The notes under the pieces are model-generated. The model saw nothing but the letters and a program-made list of their open reading frames with translations. It had not been told where the DNA came from and did not search any database. From NCBI GenBank assembly GCA_033439765.1, contig JAULSN010000017.1, positions 124,001 through 188,000 on the forward strand: a stretch of 64,000 nt of DNA, written 5' to 3'. Made by a program: the position numbers and the translations under genes. Source of the DNA: Lasiosphaeria ovina (taxonomy: Eukaryota; Ascomycota; Sordariomycetes; Sordariales; Lasiosphaeriaceae). Shown piece by piece: positions 30,958 through 40,713 of the stretch. How positions within the stretch are numbered: the stretch's first letter is position 1; each line of letters starts with the position of its first letter.

Positions 30958-31039
30958 GCGCATTGGATACTGAATCCATTGAAGCAGAGAATGCCTTGGT
31001 CTCGGACTTGGCGTTTACCTCGACCTCCTTGTTGTCTTG

Positions 31040-31916
31040 CCTCCAAAATTGGGTGTGCAAGCAACGATGTGCGGGCCAACCAGCTCACAGGACGATTTCC
31101 CGGCATGCATGCGGGAGATGCAACTGCCTGCAAAAGTGGGGATGTGCGGGCCAAACGCTCACAGGGGCCACTGTCACGATTTCCCTGCATGCATGCGGGG
31201 GATGCGCTACCTCCAAAAATGGGGAGGCGCATGCATGCGGGGGATGCGCTACCTCCAAAAATGGGGAGGCGCATGCATGCGGGGGATGCACGAACTCCAA
31301 AAATGGGGGGGTTACTATGCATCTCCGGCATAGTAACCCCTGTCAGTGCAAGCACGATTTGCGGGCCGACCCGCTGACAAGGGTCAGCTTTAGTGCATCT
31401 CCCGGATGCACCAACTCCAAAAATGGGTGGGGGTTACTATGCGGGAGATGCATGGTAACCCCTGTTAGCGCAAAAGAATCGCGGGCCGACCCGCTGACAA
31501 GGGTCAGCTTTAGTGCATCTCCCGCATGCATGCCGGGAAAGCGTGGCCCGCACATTGTTACATGCACACCCCCCCCATTTTTGGAGCTAGCGCATTCCCC
31601 GCATATCGTTACACCTACACCCTCCCCATTTTTGGGGCTAGCGCATCCCCGCATATCGTTACACCTACACCCCCTCCCATTTTTGGAGGAAGTGCATTCC
31701 CCGCATATCGTTACACCTACACCCTCCCCATTTTTGGAGGTAGCGCATTCCCCAGCATGCATGCGCAGTGACGGTGACCCCTGTGAGCGTGTTGGCCCGC
31801 ACATCCCCACTTTTGGAGGCAGTTGCATCTCCGGCATGCATGCCGGGAAATCGTGACAGTGACCTCTGTGAGCGGTTGGCCCGCACATCGTTGCTTGCAC
31901 ACCTCATTTTTGGAGG
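31040..31916. mobile_element. 877-bp foldback element with long inverted arms
   Basis: The left arm starts CCTCCAAAATTGGGTGTGCA at 31040. The right arm, read in reverse, starts CCTCCAAAAATGAGGTGTGC at 31916. Both continue GCAACGATGTGCGGGCCAAC, GCTCACAG, ACGATTTCCCGGCATGCATG and GATGTGCGGGCCAA, so about 190 bp at each end are inverted copies. The interior is a set of short direct and inverted modules: GCATGCATGCGGGGGATGC with CTCCAAAAATGGGGAGG three times (31190-31305), GACCCGCTGACAAGGGTCAG twice (31367, 31488), and the inverse CCCATTTTTGGAG four times (31575-31745). No ORF, no transposase and no clear target duplication were found. Confidence 0.75.
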
Positions 31917-32660
31917 TCGTCACGTTTTCCGCTGCCATCTACCACTCGGGAGCGGGACAGAAGCCGCGCTGGACCGTTTTGTGTTCCTTTATCCAGTTCC
32001 AGATGGAATGGTCTTCAAGAGCGGTCGAGCTAAAGTCCGCCCCAAAGTATGCTTCGGCAACTTTGCGCGCTGCGAGGAAGAGATTGTTCAGCCAGGACGC
32101 TCTAATTACTCAAAATGCGGTTGTCGTTGCCTGCCTCGAGCGCGAAGCAGCGCGTTACCCCACTATGCGGCTCGCTCTCCAACAAGCAAGTGCAACAGGC
32201 ATCCGGTCCGTGACGGTGTACCTGCTGCAGTTGCATTCGGTGCTGGGTTTCCCCGTCTTATCAACGCCATTTGTCCTACTGCCGACGAAGGTAAGTATGA
32301 CTTGAAGATACGGCAGCATGTTTGGGCTACCAAATCTCCGTGATATAGCTAACTCGATCGATGCCCAATACGAGAGGACGTTGATCCTGCGAGAGGCTCT
32401 CCGCAACGCACACGCACACGCACCACTTGCACGCGCAGCCTCCCGCTGCTGCTGCTGCCGCCAAAGGCCTCTGCTCGCCGTCAACTTGACCGATTACGGC
32501 GAAGTACTAGTCGGGCGCGACCTCGATAATAACGACCTCGACTATATAAATGATAGTATTAGATACTAGGCCGCCCTCGCAGCCTTGATGAGGGTCAGAT
32601 CGCGCGCTCTCGGGACCGTCCATGCTGGTCGTTGCAAGAAACCTCACAACCCCTGCCGGG
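31917..32660 (+). other. Coding-like sequence, unassigned
   Basis: One plus frame from about 31940 (ALQQASATGIRSV near 32170, then LLQLHSVLGFPVLSTPFVLL) reaches a GTAAGT donor at 32290 with a GCTAAC branch-like site at 32347. An 83-codon frame follows (32318-32569). It may be an exon pair of an unknown gene; I recognise no domain. Confidence 0.25.
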
Positions 32661-32818
<158 letters not shown>

Positions 32819-33777
32819 CACGGACATAGCACCGCCCACAGCCGCACCAAGAGCGGCGACTGCATGGGCAGCCCCCAAGCAGCCGCACAGTTGCCCCCGA
32901 CGCCCGAGCACGATGTGCTGAAGTCAGGGTCCGTTGAGCGCCGCCACGACCGAGCCAAAGGGGGGGTCTCGAAGGATCTCAGAAAGAGTATAAGCTAGTG
33001 ACTTCATCGAAGGCCCTGGCAGAGCGAGCCGGTGAGAACTGTGCGAGCCATGAACTATCATTTGCTCTCGTCTGCTTCCCCCTGTCTCTCTGCACGGCTT
33101 GTGTTCGCAAAGCACGATATAACCAGCATGTTGCCGTGCTTGTTGTTGTGCCGCTGGTATGCACTCTAGGGGTTCGCCGTTCCCAAGTAAGCAGCGCAAC
33201 CGAGCAGAACAAAGCAGCAAAACTTGTTCTCTCGAGACCCCGTGTTTCGACAGCTCTCGGCGGACGTGAGCCCACCACCACCCCCCGCTCCAGTGGATTG
33301 GTCCCTTGTTTCTCTTGTTTCATGACACCAAAACCTACAAGCTCTCTTTTCAAACCGGCCGGCTCCACCCGGTGATCCCTCGCCGCTTTTGCTCAGCCCA
33401 GATCAGCCCCCAGCTCAGCTTCGGCTAATAGCTGCTCCACTGGCCCGGCGCAGTTTCCAAAAAAGCGCAACTCTTACCGGAGCGCAAAAAACGGTCCTCG
33501 TAAAAGGGCAGGGGTTTGGAACTTGGAGACCCGAGTATTCACAACTTCACTAACTAGGCATGGATCCTTTCCTCAAAGACGCTCAAGCCTCATGTAGGCC
33601 ATAGTACTCTACTGAGAGATACTTTACCGTTACCCTCAACCGTCTCAGTAGCAACGTTGAGAACCATCCACACTGGCGCGACCATTTGAGTGCAAGTCTT
33701 TAGGAACCTCGGAGGCATAACTAACATCGCTTACACTAGCACTACTTTCAACGCTTTGTCGGCTGATAGATTACTTT
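32819..33777. other. No gene seen
   Basis: Frames of 100-130 codons on both strands (32979-33375) lack recognisable motifs. Nothing else stands out. Confidence 0.35.
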
Positions 33778-34140
33778 TCAGCTCGCCTGGGACGAGCCTC
33801 TGTGACTAGCGGTACCAAGAGTCCTTGTCAGCCTCGACATCGGCTCGCGTCGTAGAACAGCTTTGCTAGGCTTGAGGCTACGAAGCAGTTGGTCAGCGAT
33901 CCAATGCCATAGACGGTGTCGGCCGTGGGCCGTCGCGCCTCGGTGGCGTCCAAGCATCCAAAGCCATCGGCGAAGAGTACCTCGCCATGGTGGAGGACGC
34001 CGAATAGAGGCTGAAGGTACGCCAGAAATGTTGAAGATGCGAACCACAATTGGCGCCGCCTTGATGAGCCGTCCGAGCACTGCCGACGTCGATATCGGCT
34101 GCCGAGTCTGACCAGTACTTGAATCACGCCTGTTTCTTAG
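33778..34140 (-). pseudogene. Beta-lactamase-fold serine hydrolase, N-terminal relic
   Basis: On the minus strand VLGRLIKAAPIVVRIFNISG (about 34080) is followed, after a frameshift, by GVLHHGEVLFADGFGCLDAT and RRPTADTVYGIGSLTNCFVA with SSLAKLF. This is the fungal beta-lactamase/esterase family (EstB/LACTB-like); the S-x-x-K motif normally reads SLTK and here reads SLTN, so the general-base Lys is lost. The rest of the domain (YxN and later motifs) is missing. This family in fungi is usually metabolic esterases and is unrelated to antibiotic resistance. Confidence 0.6.
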
Positions 34141-34320
34141 CTGCTGGTCCTGCGGAGAGGTGGGCTCCGCCGGTGTCAGGAAAATCGGAGTCTAAATTAC
34201 AGTCTTGAACTTGTTTGGGAATTTGCATCCCAGACCTGAGCCGGCATTAAGTACCGGTAAGACCTTGTGAAACCAAAAAAAAACGGCAGACCCTGCTCAA
34301 ACCTCCATCTCCTGTGCACC
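34141..34320. other. Spacer
   Basis: No gene. It separates two decayed minus-strand genes. An A8 run is at 34275. Confidence 0.4.
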
Positions 34321-34329
34321 GAGGATCAT

Positions 34330-35588
34330 CTACCTCCCTACTCACGCGTAGCGCCATGGAATCTACTCCGACTCTTGAAGTACCTGCTATGTGTTTCTGC
34401 GCTTCTGTCTGCTTCTCCTACGACTTTATGGAGAGCAGCAATTGAGTCACGAGGAGTTTGTGTCGAAGCAGATATACAGCGACGCGGACACATCCAAGCG
34501 CTCGCTAATGCTCGCCAACGGTTCCCGAAGCGCCCATGCCAGTGAGACTTCCTCAGGACAACGAAAATGACATGGCTCTGCGTAATAGCCAGCCGTTCCA
34601 AAGAATTCGAGCGTGCATTACGGCAGCCAACGTGGGTGTACAAGGGCGTGGATCCCAGATCGGAATGCTACTGTAGGCAACAAAAATCTGTATCCGATGA
34701 TTCTGGCCATGACTCCCTTGCTCCGCATAGACCGACGTGCATGACATTGACAAGGGCAGTACTTTGGACATTGCCGTCGTAAGGTGGCAAAGGCGCGGAA
34801 GATTTGCTGCGGGCCCTGCTGCTCGGTCATGACGAGCTCTGGGGGTGCTGCCCCGGAATCTAGAGCCGATATCTGGCCAGGTGCGGCGATATCGTCGATA
34901 GACAGCGTGATTCTGTCTGTCGAGGCCTCCATCATCCTGCCAGTGGTATCCAGGCCTAGGCGCGTCGACTCCTGGATGCCAAGAAGCAGAACAGCCTGGC
35001 TCTGGCTTCATGCTATGGCAGAGAGTGGCGTCAATAAGAGATTCACTTTCAGGCAAGGGCATACTCTCACCCTTGTGCAGGCTGGAGAAGCTCGACTGCA
35101 TGCGCGAGATCTGTCCTCCGGCGTCGAATCCGGTCGTGATGCATCTGTATCCTCCCCCTCTTACGTCGCCACTTAATCTCACGGACATTGCCAGTGGCCT
35201 GGGACGCAGATCCATTCGCCGTCTCTTGGAGGGACTGGATGTCGGCTTCGAGTTCTTTCAGGGTTGATTCGACATGAGTCGATAGTGATGGCGCAAGCCC
35301 CAACGAGCTCGCATCGGCCACCGAGACCAGCGTGGACCGCAGGATATCAAGGTAACTTAACCCCGGACTGTCTTTAGCTGGAAACACCCGGATCATATTA
35401 GCTTCAAAGGGGAAACTTTGAGAGAGAAAGAAACCTGAACGACTTACTTCGTTTTGTAAGTCAAAGAACTCAGCAGGGACGTTTTTGAGAGATACCACCC
35501 AGCGGAAGCCATCAACCAGAGTCATGATGCCTTTAGCAGCGGCGAACGATGAAGCAGTCAAAGAATATGGGGTCCATTCTTCATTCAC
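34330..35588 (-). pseudogene. Fungal ankyrin-type protein, N-terminal region only
   Basis: It begins MNEEWTPYSLTASSFAAAKG then LVDGFRWVVSLKNVPAEFFD, resembling the N-terminal domain that precedes ankyrin repeats in many fungal proteins. A GTAAGT donor after DLQNE suggests an intron, but a clean joint is not found. YLDILRSTLVSVADASSL and RRRRTDLAHAVELLQPAQG follow, with a GTGAGAGTATGCC donor at 35076 and a CCATAG acceptor near 35012. Then come QCPKYCPCQCHARR and, after a frameshift, FVAYSSIPIWDPRPC, the Cys-rich bridge typical of this group. No ankyrin repeat remains. Confidence 0.5.
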
Positions 35589-36316
35589 GCTATACGGAGT
35601 CGACTCCCAATGGAATCAAACGACAGGTAGAACGGGAAATGCCAAATGTTGCGCAACGAACATATGTAAGCAAGAGATGCACTTGATCGTCGAAATAGCA
35701 TGAACCTCATTGTTGTAAAGGGACGAAAGTGATGGTTGGAAGTGGTATATAGCCACGAAGTCGGACTCCACCCGCGGACGGGGGAGCCTTGTGGGCTGCC
35801 CGGATACTAGTGAGCGAGAAAGGTGGCCACTAAACAACAGCCTCCCTTCTCTTGTGTAACACACTACTTCTCGGTGATTGCTCGACCCGCCGCCCACTTT
35901 AGCCGGTAATTTCGGCTAGGCTAAAGCCCTTTTTTCTCTTCTTTTTCTTTTGCGTTCGTGGTGGTACCTGCTAGTAGTGGAGGGTGGTACTGACTAGATT
36001 GACCCAACCACCACACACACTACATGACAGGAAATGCCCCGTGTCCGTGTGGCGAGGAAGAAAAAAAGCACAACAACTCAAAAGGCGTGTGGTATCTGCC
36101 CGTAGTATCTCCCAGATCGTATGCAGATATGACTCAAGACCAAAAAGAGAGCAGCGTTGGCAACAACTCAAAAAAGTCAGATCTGAAGCTATATTTGGTT
36201 TGAAATGACGTCGAAAATCGCCGATTTGCGCTGTGGAAGGCTCGATTTGTTCGAGTTGGCTAGTTTGACCTAAATTTGGCGGCAGGTTCCGACCACCGAG
36301 GAGTCGATGGTGACGT
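35589..36316. other. No gene seen
   Basis: No supported gene. A TTTTTTCTCTTCTTTTTCTT pyrimidine tract lies near 35930. Short frames on both strands lack motifs. Confidence 0.35.
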
Positions 36317-37374
36317 CTAGTTCCGCCATTCCAGGCAAGTAAGTCGTCGGCGAACTTGTGCTCCGGACACAGCCGTCTCGCAATGGCAAGGATATCGTTC
36401 CAGCTGCAGCGCCTTGCCCAGGCCTGGCAGACGCACGTTCTTGACGCCCGGGTTGAAAATCGCCGCTACGTGGAGCAGAGCCGCATCCTTGATGTCGATT
36501 TCGTACACTACACTACCCAGACTGTGAATCAGTTTCTGCCCATAGACATTTACCAAAGTCTTGATACGAAAAAAATCGGGGATGAAGGGAACTGACAAGC
36601 CGCCGGCAGCCTCCCCAGCACCGCAACATTCCCCTCCCACACATGCCTAATCCACGCACCGTCGGGACCCGAGCAGGTTTCGTCCCCAGCATCTGCCCCC
36701 AAGCCACGTAGATGGCAAGATCGAAGTCACTACAAACTCCGGGCTCCTTTCCTCGGCAGACTTCCACAACGCCTTCTCGGTCGCGTAACCTTACTCGCCA
36801 TATAATTACACCATGCTCCCGCGCGACGCAGCCGTCTAGGGCGTGACAGGCCCAGCTGCCCAAGCCATCTCCACGGCAGCAACATGGTTCCACGTATCGT
36901 CTCGCGCGCGAGCCGGAACGCCCGGCCTGGGCGCGCCGTAGCGGCAAGGAAGGAGCTCGCATGCACGAACGACCGGACAGAAGACTCGTTTGCTGCTACT
37001 TCGAGGAGGAGAGCGGTCAGGTTTTGGGACGGCTAGGGTGGTGACCTCCTTGTGGGGGTCGGGATCGAAGGAGACGATCGAGGCTACGTTGGCGACGGCT
37101 GAGACGCCGCGGACGGCGGAGGTGAATGAGGTACTGGTTCGGTTGGGGTCGGTCATGTCTGGGACGGCGACCAAGCTCGAAGTGGCCCCGGGAGCGGGCT
37201 TCTTTGAAGAGGTCGGCGGTGAGCCATGATGCCGTCTGAAGGTCGCGGACGGTGCCGCGGACGTGGAAGCCTCGCTCGAGGAGTTGCTTGGTGATGTGGG
37301 TGGCTAGATAGCCTGTTGCGCCAGTGACGAGCACCCTGGAGCCGTGGGCGATGGTCGGCTGGGGGGGTCGACAT
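36317..37374 (-). pseudogene. Gre2/dihydroflavonol-reductase-like SDR pseudogene
   Basis: ATG at 37374. A G7 run (C7 on the coding strand, 37355-37362) puts the start out of frame with the Rossmann motif SRVLVTGATGYLATHITKQL (about 37330). ERGFHVRGTVRDLQTASWL follows, then after further shifts AVRGVSAVANVASIVSFDPD, HASSFLAATA and, much later, VYEIDIKDAALLHVAAIFNP (about 36500) and SWNDILAIARRLCPEHKF (about 36390). The order matches extended short-chain dehydrogenases that reduce ketones with NADPH. At least four frame changes and stops are present, and the catalytic Y-x-x-x-K region survives only as YGES-K-like remnants. The gene is dead or badly sequenced. Confidence 0.7.
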
Positions 37375-38935
37375 GGCGAGGAGGGTTTAAGCTCTGAGAG
37401 TTGTTCTAATAGGTGGATTGCCGGAGGGAGTCGAAGCTCTCGATGCAATTAGCAAAAGCGAGACATAGTCATGGTCATGCAGGATTATAAGTAGGAGAGA
37501 CGACTGCTCATACTCTCGAGTCGCGGACTTGATACCGGTTCTGGATTCGAGGAAGATGCTGGACTAGACCAGATGGTGATAAGTTCATGGTTTTGCATGG
37601 GGCTATACGCAGTTGCGTAGGTAGAGGTTTACCACCGACCACCAACGGAATCGATCTCGGACTTATGCGGCTCCAGATCAGTCACCTCCGGGACACATGC
37701 CTAACTTCGCCCATAGATTCCTCCCTTCCCATGTTAGTCCTCCACCTCACTCACTCCAACGTCCCCAGTCCTATCACGGAACCGCCGTAAAGGTATTCAC
37801 CCCCTCCTCCTCAACCGGCCTACCGGTAACCGCCAACCCAACCTCCCCCTATAGACTCAAATAATATCGTTTCCAAAAATCCTTCCAGCCTCAACCTGTA
37901 CGTGCCCCATATAATCTCCGCCATCGTCAACGCCCTCTGCACATGCGCCGGGCACGCAGCCGGCCAAGCCCAGCACGACTCTCTCGCTGAACGACCGTGC
38001 AGTCTGTGCCGACGAGATGGCCGCGTCCAGGGCTTGCACGCAGACGACCTTGTACCGCGTCGGTACGTCGCCAAAGCGCTGCTTCTGCGGGCTGCCGGGC
38101 GGGTGAGCGCCGGCGAGGTGCCGCGACGCCTCGAGCATGATAATGTTCCTGAACCCGACGTCACGAATCGCGAGGGACATGGATTCGCGGTCCATGGTTT
38201 CTACGTAGATGGCGCCGCGGGTCATGAGCCTTGTGCAGCGGAGGCGCATGTGGGGGATGACGGCAGTTATGTCTGGTGGTTGGGTTAGGAGGGAGGGAGG
38301 CTTAGACGGAGGTGGGTACGGCTGACTGGCAGTGTGTAGATAGGAATTGTCCCAGCTGGCTGATGGGGCCCATCAGAGCCTTGGAACGGGTCCACGAGGT
38401 CGGGGCTCAGGGTTCGGAGGAGGTAGGCTGGATGCGGGCCGGTGGTTACGGCGCGCTTTACTACGTCTGCTGGGGTTTCGGCAGTAGGATTTCTGTTTGC
38501 TGGCAAGGCCAGTGCGTCTGTTACTTGTGCCTCTTGGTCTTGCTGGTCCTGCTCCTGGTTCGGCCGCCCTCGCTTCCTCATAGTTTCGTGGCCCGGGCTC
38601 CTTTTCTCAGGGCATGGTTGGCGTGGGCCGCGTGCGAGCGGATCGAGGATGGCTGGTCGGAGAGATGGCCACGTCTGTCCGGGCGGGTGATGTTGATGAA
38701 ACGCAACGGTATCTCCTCCGACGACATTGAATAGGTAAGTATCTGCGGATTTGGAAAGAGTAGTTCTCGGTATGCTGGAGTTTACGCCGACATATCCGAG
38801 GTGAGCCTCCGCCGAGTCCGAGCCGGCCGGCCAACAAAGAGCCGGCAACGACACTCCCTTCATCGAACTAAAACTCCAATTATTGCCAGTTCTTTCAGAC
38901 CCCAAACAAATCCTTCATCTCGCCGTCCTCAGCCC
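37375..38935 (-). other. Coding-like minus-strand sequence, unassigned
   Basis: 37857-38249 on the minus strand reads MRLRCTRLMTRGAIYVETMD, then SLAIRDVGFRNIIMLEASRH, ARSFSERVVLGLAGCVPG and, in another frame, ALTMAEIIWGTYRLRLEGFL. Codon bias looks like a real gene, perhaps a regulator, but I cannot name a family. 38285-38905 holds a Pro/Ser-rich open frame. 37470-37850 shows nothing. Confidence 0.3.
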
Positions 38936-38943
38936 CGATAATG

Positions 38944-39075
38944 TGTTGCGGGGTTTAGCCCTACCCTAGCGCATGGGCCAGTTGCCCCCGCACGGGTTCT
39001 CGCCCACACATTTAGTGCGGGAGGTTCCCCCTCCTAGAGTTAGTTAGCCAATGCATCCTATATACCATCCACACA
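38944..39075 (+). repeat. 5' LTR of the copia element
   Basis: TGTTGCGGGGTTTAGCCC to CATATA-like TATACCATCCACACA. Contains CGCCCACACATTTAGTGCGG. The following GGTTATGACGCC may be the remains of a primer-binding site. Confidence 0.9.
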
Positions 39076-39479
39076 GGTTATGACGCCCTTTTTTTCGCTT
39101 CCAATTGAAGCTATCCCAAGCCGTTCTTTGTATTCGAGAGCGTACGAGAAGGAGATTAGTTGAGTCGATTGATCTACCTAATAATAAGGCGAGCGCGCGC
39201 AGGTCAGGAAGACCGCAAGCCAGCCAATAGTACCAAGGAAGTCGAGCGACTTTCTAGGCATACCACCCTCAATCTGTTGGAAGCCGATAGTAATTGAGGG
39301 CATTCCCGTCGATTAACTAGAGCGATTGATAGGTATCGGTTTCTTTGGTCCATCCCTCGATAGAAGAACCGACAACCCACCAAATCTTTTCTCAACCACG
39401 CGTAACCAACCAGGCTGTACGAAGACTTCAACCAACCCCAGCCTAATAGATACCTATTGAAGGCATTACCAAATTCGAT

Positions 39480-40328
39480 ATGGAAGACGCACATCGGCTC
39501 ATCCGTGCCGACGTTACCCAGTTAATAGGGGAGAAGAACCTAATCTAGTAGGATAGTTCTCTCTGGGGCTACCTCAACATCTACGACTTGCAAAACTATA
39601 TCCTTTAAGTAATCGATGAACCTACAAGTATAGTAGAAAAGAAAGAGTGGCGAGTGAATCGAGTAGTCATCTTAGCGATGATTAGTAATAGCCTCTCGCC
39701 GGCTGTATACGAGAGACTGATCGCCCGTGGTTGGGATCCAAGAGAGCAAAACCCGAAAGTCATATACGACCTTATTAAGAAGGTCCTTCCTCGCGTTACG
39801 CAGGAAGCCGTAATGGACTGTGTTATCGAATACTCAATAATTGATCGTACTACCTTCGGGAAAATGTAAGACTTCCTAACCCGACTTCGATACCTATATA
39901 AGAAGATCGAGGAACTCAAGGCGGGAGTTACGGAGGTATACTATACTAACCTACTGGTCGTAAAGCTCAAGAAGACCTACCCCGACCGCTTCCTCTTCTG
40001 GGTAAATGGACTGAAAGAAAAGATATTAACCTGGGAGAAGTTGAATCAAGAACTTGAAGAGATAGCTATAAGCGAGGAAGTAGTACTAAAGTTTAACAAG
40101 GTTAATAAGGAAGTAGAAGCAAAAGTCAAAGAGCTTAAGGATACTAAAGGCAGGAGGGTAAGGAAGCTCTATAATAAGTACTTAAGCCAAATTATAGAAA
40201 CCTGGGAGTATAAGTCCTACGGTTATTATGCCCCGAAGGATAAGTCTGATTGCTGGTGGTATGATCCGAGTAAGGCTCCTAACTCCTGGCCTAAGAAGAA
40301 GGAAGCCGAAGAGCTGAAGAAGAAATAA
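39480..40328 (+). pseudogene. Copia gag, RIP-mutated
   Basis: Starts MEDAHRLIRADVTQLIGEKN and then meets TAG-TAG and TAA before continuing RVNRVVILAMISNSLSPAVY, LPRVTQEAVMDCVIEYS, FLTRLRYLYKKIEELKAGV and YPDRFLFWVNGLKEK. The C-terminal part (SDCWWYDPSKAPNSWPKKK) is a Cys/Trp motif seen also in the second copia at 59.3 kb (YWCDPGKAPDTWKWK). The whole frame is one register with stops at former CAG/CAA codons, so only point changes, not indels, killed it. Confidence 0.75.
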
Positions 40329-40713
40329 GGAGCGACTACGGCTATAGTAGTATATAACGGCTTAGGTCTTACGAATCCCTTAACGTAGACTAGTTCTAGC
40401 TTATTGTTTATACCCAACTTTTTTATACCCCGGATCGACCCGAAGGAGGCTCAATAGCCTACCCGGACTTTACCCGAAGAGCCTCAAGCAGAGCCGTATC
40501 GAACTAATATTGCACCCCCCGAATCCCCACGCAATACGGCTATAGAGCTGCAAGTTGCACCTTAAGAAGTTCGACTACCCGCAACTAGTCAGCTGCAGGC
40601 CCGCCGCGTACGCGTTGAAGATGCGTACGACGAGTAGTCGGATTTTATCGCGAGCCCCTGGTACTCGGCTTAATACTAATAAGTGCCAAAGTCCAATAGG
40701 CTCTTAAGGTAGA

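Noticed and set aside
31040..31916. Helitron or classic TIR transposon
   Set aside because: No TC..CTRR ends with a terminal hairpin, no helicase and no clear target duplication; foldback structure explains it better.
33778..34140. Beta-lactamase resistance gene
   Set aside because: Fungal esterase-type homologue, truncated and with the catalytic Lys replaced.
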